Source of the DNA: a virus
Strand: one strand, 5' to 3'
IMG/VR virus record: IMGVR_UViG_3300032313_001324
Location: 1-39,000 of that record
DNA length: 39,000 bases
Below, one piece after another: positions 30,948-38,880 of this stretch. A program made the position numbers and the translations under genes. The notes beneath the pieces are model-generated. The model was given only the letters and a program-made list of their open reading frames with translations, was not told the origin of the DNA and did not search any database. Positions within the stretch are counted from its first letter, which is position 1, and every line of letters begins with the position of its first letter.

Positions 30948-31607
30948 ATGAAAACTTGTAAAATATGTAACCAACAACTTCCTTTAGACCAATTTAACAA
31001 AGCTAGTAAATCTACTTATAGTTCTTATTGTAAAGAATGTACAAGAATTAAAAATAAAAAAAATTACAACCCTGAAGAAAGAAAAGAATATTATTTAAAA
31101 AATAAAGAATTAAAACAACAATATTACTTAAATACCAAAGAACAACATATTAAAAGAGCTTCAAATTGGGTAAAAAATAACCAAGAAAAAGCCTCTCAAA
31201 TATGGAAAGAATACTTTCAAAATAATAAAAAAAAGAACAAGGAATATATAAAAACAAGATATACAAATGATCCCATATTTAAAATAGTTAAACTATTAAG
31301 AAGTAGAATTATTCAAGTACTAAAAAATAAAAAACAAGATAAAAGTATTAATTTCCTTGGTTGTTCTCCTAAAGAATTTAAATTATATTTAGAAAAACAA
31401 TTCCTTCCGGAAATGAATTGGGATAATCATGGAAAAATATGGGAAATAGATCATATAATTCCTATAAATAAAGGAGGAAGTTTTAATTATACAAACACAC
31501 AACCTTTATTTACAACAACAGAAATAGCAGAAAGTTTAGGTTACAAAAATTACACAGGAAATAGAAATAAAAAAAAAGGAAGTTATGGAAAAACGCGGCC
31601 AGCTTGA
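30948..31607 (+). CDS. HNH homing endonuclease (second copy, different type)
   Basis: 219 residues. An N-terminal C4 motif (CKICNQQLPLDQF then YCKEC) is followed by a Lys/Asn-rich stretch with repeated NW/YY segments. The HNH core is KIWEIDHIIPINKGG, with the Asp-His pair, and YTNTQPLF carries the Asn. The final residues include NRNKKKGSYG. It is inserted between small genes, and its 3' end overlaps the start of the next gene by 23 bases, as is common for homing genes that supply a replacement start region for the downstream gene. Confidence 0.85.
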   Translation: MKTCKICNQQLPLDQFNKASKSTYSSYCKECTRIKNKKNYNPEERKEYYLKNKELKQQYYLNTKEQHIKRASNWVKNNQEKASQIWKEYFQNNKKKNKEYIKTRYTNDPIFKIVKLLRSRIIQVLKNKKQDKSINFLGCSPKEFKLYLEKQFLPEMNWDNHGKIWEIDHIIPINKGGSFNYTNTQPLFTTTEIAESLGYKNYTGNRNKKKGSYGKTRPA

Positions 31608-31926
31608 AAAACTAAGATATGATTTCAATACTGCTAAAGCGGTATTCATCAAAAATAAAGATGGTAAATTCATTAGGATAACAGAACGTGATTTTAGATC
31701 ATACAATGGTGATCGATGGATATTTGAAAAAATAAATAACGAACATCAATACACACCATATTATGGACCACTTTATTATCACGGTACAAATATAAAGTGT
31801 AAGAAACCAATTGGTGAAAATATGATTCAATATGCCCATGATAAACCTTGGATTTCAATTAGAAGGCCACACGAAAATTATTTATTAGATCCTACTAAAA
31901 ATCAAGCTTGCATTACCATATCATAA
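31585..31926 (+). CDS. hypothetical protein, 113 aa
   Basis: Starts in the 3' end of the HNH gene (MEKRGQLEKLRYDF). It is aromatic and Tyr-rich (YNGDRWIFEKIN, YTPYYGPLYYHGTN) and ends ITIS. No family is recognised. A WIFEKIN segment is faintly like WVFEDFN in gene 32175, so the two may be distant relatives. Confidence 0.6.
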   Translation: MEKRGQLEKLRYDFNTAKAVFIKNKDGKFIRITERDFRSYNGDRWIFEKINNEHQYTPYYGPLYYHGTNIKCKKPIGENMIQYAHDKPWISIRRPHENYLLDPTKNQACITIS

Positions 31927-31961
31927 ATTTTCATCCATATATACAAAACATTCACATTTAA

Positions 31962-31993
31962 TTTGGCTCCCCAAAATAAGATACATATATTCA
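31962..31993 (+). promoter_or_regulatory. promoter cassette before gene 32020
   Basis: TTTG (31962-31965), 20 bases, TATATTCA (31986-31993). The leader to the ATG at 32020 is longer than in the other cassettes. The -33 context is AATTTGGCTCCC. Confidence 0.72.
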
Positions 31994-32019
31994 CGGCATA
32001 GAAATAATACATTTTTATC

Positions 32020-32172
32020 ATGACAAAGACAGAAAAAAAACAATTAAGAGAATCATTATTAAAGTTTTTAAACGATTCGGAAAAAATGTGGAACGAAAAA
32101 ACACCCCATGCCCAAATCATTGGATTTTTACAAGGCACAATTAAACAAACTATTTATCATTTAGAAAAATAA
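32020..32172 (+). CDS. small hypothetical protein, 50 aa
   Basis: MTKTEKKQLRESLLKFLNDS followed by EKMWNEKTPHAQIIGFLQGT and IKQTIYHLEK. It is a helical protein with a conserved-looking TPHAQIIGFLQG turn. The next gene begins two bases after its stop. No family is recognised. Confidence 0.62.
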   Translation: MTKTEKKQLRESLLKFLNDSEKMWNEKTPHAQIIGFLQGTIKQTIYHLEK

Positions 32173-32174
32173 AA

Positions 32175-32528
32175 ATGAATTTTATACACAATTTAAGCCA
32201 AACAGAATACCTTCAGTTCAAAACCCAAAAGGGATATTTTGAATTATACTCAGGATATGAGGCGGGAGGCCAGCCACAAAAATTAGCGGACCATAGGGGT
32301 GGCAAATGGGTATTTGAGGATTTTAACCAACGGACACTATTTTTTACTTTATTTAATTTGTACCGAAATGAATTCTTTAAGGCATTCAAATCGTATCAAC
32401 GTTCTTTAAGAGAGAAACCATCCTTGTATGAATTCTCGTGTGTTAGAAGAAAATTCTCAATAAGAGTAACTAAATTGAAGAGGGGTTGGTCAAATTGGTT
32501 TTACAACGCTTTTTATCCTATGAAATGA
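32175..32528 (+). CDS. hypothetical protein, 117 aa
   Basis: The sequence is aromatic and basic in the second half (FFTLFNLYRNEFFKAFKSYQ, CVRRKFSIRVTKLKRGW). It may be membrane-associated but has no clear transmembrane helix. The overlap with the next gene is four bases (ATGA). From here codons become richer in G/T than in the upstream genes, suggesting a different origin. No family is recognised. Confidence 0.62.
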   Translation: MNFIHNLSQTEYLQFKTQKGYFELYSGYEAGGQPQKLADHRGGKWVFEDFNQRTLFFTLFNLYRNEFFKAFKSYQRSLREKPSLYEFSCVRRKFSIRVTKLKRGWSNWFYNAFYPMK

Positions 32529-32794
32529 TAAACTATTTAACCTTGTTTTTACTCCAAGTGGTTTTCAATATTTTTAAATCACTGGAAATAAGATATACTT
32601 ATGAGAACCGGTTGGCACCAATTCTATGGGTGGGATTTGCTTTGAGTGTAATGACGATATTGGGATTTTATTTATCTATTGGTGCGTTATTGAAAGGGGA
32701 ATGGGAGGTGGTTATAGTGTATGTAAGTGGGTCGGTTTTGGGTAAGTATTTGTCGTTTTTGATTAATAAAAAAATATATAAAAATAAAATATGA
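32525..32794 (+). CDS. multi-pass membrane protein, 89 aa
   Basis: The ATG at 32525 in an ATGA overlap gives MINYLTLFLLQVVFNIFKSL. Further hydrophobic segments are ILWVGFALSVMTILGFYLSI and VVIVYVSGSVLGKYLSFLI, giving about three membrane helices. An upstream ATG at 32486 would add 13 residues but lies deep in the previous gene. It is one of two adjacent membrane proteins; no family is recognised. Confidence 0.65.
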   Translation: MINYLTLFLLQVVFNIFKSLEIRYTYENRLAPILWVGFALSVMTILGFYLSIGALLKGEWEVVIVYVSGSVLGKYLSFLINKKIYKNKI

Positions 32795-33201
32795 TTAGTT
32801 TAGTATTAATGGTGGTGGCCGGGTTTTTAAATGCGGTTATGGATCGGATCTCGTTTACATTTAAATCAAGTGTATTTAGGGGTTTGAATTCAGGGTTTTG
32901 GGATGTGAAGTCATCTTGGAAAAATATGTGGAAATGGCCTTTGGAACCATTTTCAAGTTGGTATTATTTAGGGTTGTATAAACCTAGGTATAAGGAAAAG
33001 TTCCCGTATTCTACTACGTTTTTGGTTTGGGCAACCGATGCTTGGCATTTGTCTAAAATGTTGATGATAGTTTGTATTGGGTTGGCTATTGGATTTCATG
33101 TACCGGTTGTAAATTGGTTTGTGGATGCATTTGTAATGGTGGTTGGGTTTACAACCGTTTTTACCTATTGTTATGATTATATTTTAAAAAGTAGAAAATA
33201 A
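32791..33201 (+). CDS. membrane protein of unknown function, 136 aa
   Basis: An N-terminal hydrophobic stretch (SLVLMVVAGFLNAVMD), a Trp/Phe-rich loop with WDVKSSWKNMWKWPLEP and TFLVWATDAWHLSKM, and a final hydrophobic pair (LMIVCIGLAIGFHVPVV and FVDAFVMVVGFTTVFTY). The DAWH segment may be a functional site. It overlaps the preceding membrane gene (ATGA) and is probably co-expressed. No family is assigned. Confidence 0.65.
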   Translation: MISLVLMVVAGFLNAVMDRISFTFKSSVFRGLNSGFWDVKSSWKNMWKWPLEPFSSWYYLGLYKPRYKEKFPYSTTFLVWATDAWHLSKMLMIVCIGLAIGFHVPVVNWFVDAFVMVVGFTTVFTYCYDYILKSRK

Positions 33202-33204
33202 AAA

Positions 33205-33561
33205 ATGAAACGGTTATTATTAATAGTGCTAATGTCAGTGGGAGTATTGACAGCACAAACAAAATGTGATTTTTCGGAGGTAACATTTGAGAAATACAGT
33301 CAACGAGGAAATGAAATGTATTTCCGAACTAACCTAGATGAGGATGTATGTCTTTATTTCTACTTTACCGCTTATGATTATCAATTAAAACGAGTTGATA
33401 TATTACAAGCTTTTGGTAGTACAACTAAAGCTTTATTTAAAGCTAAAGGTAAATACCAAATGCGATTAAATGTAGTTAATGAATGTGGAAACTGTGATAC
33501 TATACTTACCATTGATATTAAACGTAATAATATTTATACCAATACAATATTTAAGTTATAA
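33205..33561 (+). CDS. secreted protein, 118 aa
   Basis: A signal peptide, MKRLLLIVLMSVGVLTAQ, is followed by a mature part that is Cys-containing (KCDFS, DVCLYF, CGNCDT). It looks like a small Ig/PKD-type beta domain of the kind found in flavobacterial secreted proteins. Export to the periplasm or surface is inferred from the signal. It sits just before the giant secreted protein and may be its partner. Confidence 0.7.
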   Translation: MKRLLLIVLMSVGVLTAQTKCDFSEVTFEKYSQRGNEMYFRTNLDEDVCLYFYFTAYDYQLKRVDILQAFGSTTKALFKAKGKYQMRLNVVNECGNCDTILTIDIKRNNIYTNTIFKL

Positions 33562-33567
33562 AAGAAT

Positions 33568-36500
33568 ATGAGAAAATTATTAAGTATACTATTATTTTTG
33601 TTTAGTTTTTTAGCAGTTAAGGGTACCCATATGATGGGTGCAGACATGAGTTATCAGTGTTTGGGTAACGGAAAGTATAAAATAATTGCCAAAGTTTATC
33701 GAGACTGCCGAGGGGTTGCTTTATCACCTGTTAGTTTTGGTGCGTTTGCAGGAACAAATGGTAGTAATCAGTGTGGAAGTATCACATTAACTGGGTTGAC
33801 AAGGACGGGAATTAGAGATGTTACAACCAGATGCTCGTCATCTTCAAATCCATGCAACCCCAGTAATGTGGGATTTACGGGTAAAGGTGTAGAGGAACAC
33901 ACATTTGAAGCAACTATTGATTTTACAACTTCACCCTTAAATCAGTTTGTCGGTAAAGCTGCTTGTTGTGAAATTACCTTTTATACGGGTCAGTGTTGTA
34001 GGAATGGTGGAATTACAACAGGTGCTGCTAATCAAGACTTTTACACTACCTGTATGATTAATATTTGTAATATCAACAAAACAGATAATAAGTGTAACAG
34101 TTCACCACAACTCTCCAACGAGCCTGTGGGTTTTTTGTGTTGTAACACCCCTTGGTATTACAATAACGGAGCGGTAGATACGGTCGACTTTGATTCTATT
34201 TCATATAAATTGGTTAAAGGTCTTAGTGGTTTACCTACAACTGCGACCAATTATTCTTCACCATTTACGGAGAGATATTTTATGACGCCGTTTTGTATTC
34301 CCCCCAGCGCTACTAACATTAAGTGTACACCTAATGTAAATGTTAATCCACCACGGGGTATATATTTTGATGAAGGTAATGGAGATATTATTACAACACC
34401 TACCAAATGCGACGAGGTTCCAATTTTAGTTATTGAACAGACGGAATATCGAAAAGATACCACAGGTAAATGGTTGGTGATCGGTCGAACCCGAAGGGAC
34501 ATGCAGATGTGGGTTATTGATGAGTGTGGATTTAATAAGCCTCCTATTATCAAAGGTCCTTTTGTTTGGAATTTATGTGAAGGAGAAAAAATTTGTAAGA
34601 AGATAAAAATTGAGGATGAGACCTTTACACCGAACCAAACGGTTCCTGATACCGTTTTAGCGACTTGGAATGGTGGTATACCTGGAGCTACGTTTGAAGT
34701 GGTAGATCCAACCAAGCGTGAAAAAGAATACGAGTTTTGCTGGGAAACAAAGGTTGGCGACGCCTCTGATGTATCGTATACGTTTACCGTGAGAGCGACT
34801 GACCAACACTGTACACCTCCGATGATTTCAATTCGTTCATTTAAAGTTAAGGTAAACCCTAAAGCCGAAGCCGAAAGAAAATATGATACTTTAAAATGTG
34901 GTCGTTTTGCATTTACCAGTGTAACACCTGGTGGATTTAAAGGAACACCATCACATCAATGGAGTGTTAGAGATAGTTCAGGTAGTAAAGAATTAAAATT
35001 CAGTGGTAGAAAAAGTGATACAATGAACTATTACTACGGTGGTAAATATATTGTTGTCCACACGATTAATAACTCTTTCAACTGTCCAACCATTTATAGA
35101 GATACGGTAGACCTTCCTCAACCTCCTAAAGTTATATTAGCAGACCTTGATAGTTTTGCATGTTTTGGTTCAACATTTAAATTATCACCTAAAATAATTG
35201 CAGGTAAAACCCCATTCAGCTATCGCTGGAACACCGGAGATACAACATCATCTAAAGAAATTAAAAATTTTAGACGGGACACTACACTAATCCTTCGAGT
35301 AAAAGATGGGGATGGGTGTTTATTTAGTGATACAGTATTTACACCTGTTAAACCACTACCTGTCGTAAATCTTGGACCTAATAAGATCATCTGTACTTAT
35401 GATAATATCATGTTTGATGCTCAACATTCTGATACTATGTTTTATCTATGGAGTACAGGTGATACAACACGTAGTATTGTTACTAACTTTAAAGGTAATT
35501 ATTCTGTGATTGTTACGGATACAATTTACTCATGTGAGGGATATGATACTGTATTTTTAACCGTAAATGACACTATAAAGTCGATTGCAGGTATTAATCA
35601 GAGAGTTTGTGACAGAGATATCTTTAAAATTAAAGCATCTCATACCCCATCTAATTTAACCGCACAATACCAATGGATTGGAACTGGTGGATTATCTCAA
35701 TATGATATTAAAGCAAATATTAAAAATTCACCATATCAATATATTCTTAGAACCACAATAAATCAAAATGGAATTAGTTGTTTTGATTTTGACACCACAA
35801 ACATTAGTATAAAACCGTTACCAAATCTTTCTTGGAAAAAATTAGACCCCGAATGTTATGATTATGGTAATATTTGGTTACAAGATTTCTTTAATAAACC
35901 ACATACATTAGGAACTTGGGATATTTGGAGTGGAACTCTGAAAGATAAAAAACCTCCTGTATATGGTAATACACCTGATAATGGAAGATTCTATTTTAAT
36001 ATGTCAGATATTGATAATAATAAAATTCAAGGAGGTAATAATCTTTCTGTTAAAATATATGGTAGATTTAACGACACTAATGGATGTCACAATATTGATT
36101 CTACTATTCAGGTTATTAATGGAACACCACTTATTAAGTTATTTACAAAACAATTCTGTCAAGATTTTGGTGAAATAGATTTATTTAAACAGATTGTTGA
36201 CATACCAAGAAGTAAATCAGGTAACACTTTAAAATGGAATGTTTTAAATTACCCTGGTAGTGTTAACAAGGATATGTTACTGGTAAACAAAAACCCATTT
36301 GGAGTTGGAGATTGGTGGTTTAAGTTTGGTGGACCGACTGAAGATTATTATATGGGTAATTACCAATTCCAACTTTGTGTTGAAAATGTAATAAGCGGTT
36401 GTTTTGATTGTGATACCACTAATATCGAAATTATATCGGAACCCGATGTTAGAATTGAAACCATTCCTAACCTTTGTATTAACTCAGGTGAGTTATTAAA

Positions 36501-38106
36501 CTTATATGATTATATTAAAGTTAATGAATTACCCGCAACAGGTGGTGAGATTAAAATTACGGCTTTTAATGGAAATATTAATGATAATAGAACAAAAATA
36601 ACTATTGATAATGGGAAATTTAACCCATCAATTGGAGCAGGAATATATGATTTAGAATATTCAACATCACAAATGGGATGTGAAAAAATTACTAAGTTTA
36701 TGGTGTTTGTTAATGACACACCTGATTTACAGATTTTAGGTGTGAGGGGGTTTTGTTCCACATATTCTTGGCCTTTTGATTTGAAAGGTATACAAACTTT
36801 CACCAGTAAAGGTGTGACAAACATTCTTTATCCTGAAGGTCAATTTTTCACCCCAAACATAGATGTGAATAACAAATATATTGGCGGTAATTACACAAGA
36901 ATGTTAATTGGTGAAAATCAATTTGGGTGTAAAGACACCGAGTGGGCACAAATAATAATAACGGTACAACCTGAGATTAAAATTGTTCCCCCGTTTGTCA
37001 GTTGTAGTAAAGACACTTGGACATTTAAATATGACACAGCAAATATTAATCCCAATGCACTTTATAAAATTAGAGCGGTGATTAACACATATATGTATGA
37101 TACGCTGACACCTCCTAGTGGCAAAGTAATTGGAAGTCTTAGGGGTTTTGGTAAAAAACAATACATACCAAGTGATGAAGATACCGCTCGAGGTTATTTC
37201 ACAGTTCGTTTTAAATCATGGGGTTCATTCCCATGTGCAGATATTAGAGATAGTGTTAAAATTTTAATTACACCCTATCCTGAACCTGATTTTATTACTG
37301 AAAATGGATGTCAACCACACACCCAAGCTTTTATACCAATAGAAAAACGTGGAATTCAAAACATAGAATACTCTTGGTCAATCAACGATACTCTCTCAAT
37401 AGAAAATATTCCGGGTGGGTCAAAAACATCAGGAACATTCAACAATGAAGGATTTTACAGAACAACACTATCAGCAGTTAATAGGACATTCTTTCCTGAC
37501 AAAATATGTGCGACATCAATAACCAAAACATTTGAAGTTTATCCAAATCCTGTCTCAAATTTTATTACTGACCCAACATTTAAAACAACAGTTGCCTTAC
37601 CAAGATTTAAAACAACGAATAAATCAACAGTGTCACAAAAATATTTTACAAATACAATGACCTATGATTGGTATTGGGGTAAAGAAACTGAAATAGGTAA
37701 AGACTCCTCAACGAATCCTTTAATTATTTTTGGTAAAGACACAGGAACCTATTGGATTAATTTGTTTACAAAAACAGATAAGGGGTGTGTTGATTCAACA
37801 TCAAGATTAGTATATGTAGGTCCTGATATGATAGTATTCATACCTGACGTGTTCACACCAAATACGGAAGGACCAAATACTAATAATACTTTCCAACCAT
37901 CACTTATAAATGAAAAATATTTTAACATGATGATTTATAACCGTTGGGGAGAAAAGTTATATGAGACATCAAATATCCATAAAGGATGGGATGGAACTTA
38001 TTTAGGAAGCCCGGCTCAACAAGGTGTGTATATATATAAAATCATGGTTATATCTATGGAAGATAAAATTTATACATACGACGGAACTGTTACATTATTA
38101 AGATAA
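33568..38106 (+). CDS. giant secreted adhesin-like protein with type IX secretion (gliding-motility) C-terminal domain
   Basis: 1512 residues. Residues 1-19 are a signal peptide (MRKLLSILLFLFSFLAV). Then comes THMMGADMSYQCLGNGKYK followed by VYRDCRG, a start seen in secreted Bacteroidota proteins. The middle is a chain of Ig/PKD-like units: for example RWNTGDTTSS near 552 and LWSTGDTTRS near 628 are two related turns. The last about 90 residues (VFIPDVFTPNTEGP, YNRWGEKLYETS, GVYIYKIMV and VTLLR) are the gliding-motility-associated C-terminal domain that directs proteins through the type IX system to the surface. A phage-encoded copy is notable. It may exclude superinfecting phages, alter adhesion, or be a virion protein borrowed from a host; none is shown. 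Confidence 0.85.
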   Translation: MRKLLSILLFLFSFLAVKGTHMMGADMSYQCLGNGKYKIIAKVYRDCRGVALSPVSFGAFAGTNGSNQCGSITLTGLTRTGIRDVTTRCSSSSNPCNPSNVGFTGKGVEEHTFEATIDFTTSPLNQFVGKAACCEITFYTGQCCRNGGITTGAANQDFYTTCMINICNINKTDNKCNSSPQLSNEPVGFLCCNTPWYYNNGAVDTVDFDSISYKLVKGLSGLPTTATNYSSPFTERYFMTPFCIPPSATNIKCTPNVNVNPPRGIYFDEGNGDIITTPTKCDEVPILVIEQTEYRKDTTGKWLVIGRTRRDMQMWVIDECGFNKPPIIKGPFVWNLCEGEKICKKIKIEDETFTPNQTVPDTVLATWNGGIPGATFEVVDPTKREKEYEFCWETKVGDASDVSYTFTVRATDQHCTPPMISIRSFKVKVNPKAEAERKYDTLKCGRFAFTSVTPGGFKGTPSHQWSVRDSSGSKELKFSGRKSDTMNYYYGGKYIVVHTINNSFNCPTIYRDTVDLPQPPKVILADLDSFACFGSTFKLSPKIIAGKTPFSYRWNTGDTTSSKEIKNFRRDTTLILRVKDGDGCLFSDTVFTPVKPLPVVNLGPNKIICTYDNIMFDAQHSDTMFYLWSTGDTTRSIVTNFKGNYSVIVTDTIYSCEGYDTVFLTVNDTIKSIAGINQRVCDRDIFKIKASHTPSNLTAQYQWIGTGGLSQYDIKANIKNSPYQYILRTTINQNGISCFDFDTTNISIKPLPNLSWKKLDPECYDYGNIWLQDFFNKPHTLGTWDIWSGTLKDKKPPVYGNTPDNGRFYFNMSDIDNNKIQGGNNLSVKIYGRFNDTNGCHNIDSTIQVINGTPLIKLFTKQFCQDFGEIDLFKQIVDIPRSKSGNTLKWNVLNYPGSVNKDMLLVNKNPFGVGDWWFKFGGPTEDYYMGNYQFQLCVENVISGCFDCDTTNIEIISEPDVRIETIPNLCINSGELLNLYDYIKVNELPATGGEIKITAFNGNINDNRTKITIDNGKFNPSIGAGIYDLEYSTSQMGCEKITKFMVFVNDTPDLQILGVRGFCSTYSWPFDLKGIQTFTSKGVTNILYPEGQFFTPNIDVNNKYIGGNYTRMLIGENQFGCKDTEWAQIIITVQPEIKIVPPFVSCSKDTWTFKYDTANINPNALYKIRAVINTYMYDTLTPPSGKVIGSLRGFGKKQYIPSDEDTARGYFTVRFKSWGSFPCADIRDSVKILITPYPEPDFITENGCQPHTQAFIPIEKRGIQNIEYSWSINDTLSIENIPGGSKTSGTFNNEGFYRTTLSAVNRTFFPDKICATSITKTFEVYPNPVSNFITDPTFKTTVALPRFKTTNKSTVSQKYFTNTMTYDWYWGKETEIGKDSSTNPLIIFGKDTGTYWINLFTKTDKGCVDSTSRLVYVGPDMIVFIPDVFTPNTEGPNTNNTFQPSLINEKYFNMMIYNRWGEKLYETSNIHKGWDGTYLGSPAQQGVYIYKIMVISMEDKIYTYDGTVTLLR

Positions 38107-38249
38107 AAATCATCGTTAATAACGCGGAACTCCGAATCATCGGGTACTATGACATGATGGGCAAGCAAGTTGATTATATGCGCTATAATGAGGTATATAT
38201 CGTGCTATACAGCAATGGTCAGCGCAGAAAAGTAATGAAACATGAGTAA
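38107..38249 (+). other. open stretch resembling a type-A sorting domain fragment (no start codon)
   Basis: Frame 3 is open over this region without a conventional start until ATG 38154. It reads KIIVNNAELRIIGYYDMMGK and then NEVYIVLYSNGQRRKVMKHE. That is the layout of a type IX secretion type-A C-terminal signal (YDMMGKxV ... YIVxYxxGxxRK). It begins right after the stop of the giant protein and is offset by one frame (-1), so it may be an alternative tail or a remnant. By eye it is richer in G and C (aacgcggaactccgaatcatc) than its neighbours. Its stop overlaps the start of the next gene. Confidence 0.5.
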
Positions 38250-38475
38250 ACCACTTTTTATAATTAGAATACCGGCCTCTGCCCCAACAGATAATCTAGC
38301 AGAGCAAATGGATATGATATCAAGAAGGTTGCATGAAGATTATTATGTAATTCCTATTAGAGATAGTAGTGTTGAGCAATTAGAATTTGAATGTTATAAT
38401 GCCGAAAATGCAACAAGCATAGATATCGAGGAAATTAAACAAATGGTTTTAAAACAATTTAACAATGAGCAATAG
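38242..38475 (+). CDS. hypothetical protein, 77 aa
   Basis: The product MSKPLFIIRIPASAPTDNLA has a beta strand followed by a helix (EQMDMISRRLHEDY), then VIPIRDSS and an acidic helix. This ferredoxin-like pattern appears in many small phage proteins with the start 'KPLFIIRxP', but no function is known. The start overlaps the sorting-domain-like fragment. Confidence 0.68.
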   Translation: MSKPLFIIRIPASAPTDNLAEQMDMISRRLHEDYYVIPIRDSSVEQLEFECYNAENATSIDIEEIKQMVLKQFNNEQ

Positions 38476-38523
38476 TTTAGATTCAAAGTACCAACAATCA
38501 AAGCACCTCTATCAAACTAAATC

Positions 38524-38880
38524 ATGGAAATCAAAGGTATTACATATAAAGAAGTTGAAAAAACATTTAGCCAATTAAAACCGGATTTACTAGATGAACA
38601 TGCCAAATATTATGGATGCTTTATTAAAGATGAATTAGTGGGTATTGTTTCATATGTTGAACATTCCTCAGTAATATACCTTTGTCATGCTTATGTTAAA
38701 GAGGAATATAGATCTAAAGGCATATACAAACTATTATGGAATTATAGAGATTCTAAAATAAAAGAATTAGATAAAACAGTATATGCTCATTGTAATGTAG
38801 ATAGTTTAAAATATTTTATTAATAATGGGTATGTAATTGAAAAAGCATTATTTAAAGTAACTAAAGAAAACAAATTATGA
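38524..38880 (+). CDS. GNAT-family N-acetyltransferase
   Basis: 118 residues. The GNAT fold is suggested by the strands GCFIKDELVGIVSYVEH and YLCHAYVKEEYRSKGIYKLL, the latter with the R/Q-x-x-G/A-like RSKGIY acyl-CoA loop. HCNVDSLKYFINNGYVIEKA provides the typical NxxSxxFxxxxGF-like segment. It would acetylate an amine substrate that cannot be told. The end overlaps the next gene (ATGA). Confidence 0.78.
   Translation: MEIKGITYKEVEKTFSQLKPDLLDEHAKYYGCFIKDELVGIVSYVEHSSVIYLCHAYVKEEYRSKGIYKLLWNYRDSKIKELDKTVYAHCNVDSLKYFINNGYVIEKALFKVTKENKL

Noticed and set aside
34251-37161. Minus-strand frames inside the giant secreted protein (34251-34715, 36510-36824, 36904-37161) and the plus-strand frame 35963-36178
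   Set aside because: All lie within a single intact 1512-codon frame with signal peptide and C-terminal domain; no promoter or start context supports them.
38465-38578. 37-codon frame starting at ATG 38465 (MSNSLDSKYQQ...)
   Set aside because: It overlaps the GNAT gene by about 55 bases and has no family or start support, though its ATG overlaps the previous gene's end; the evidence is too weak to list as a gene.
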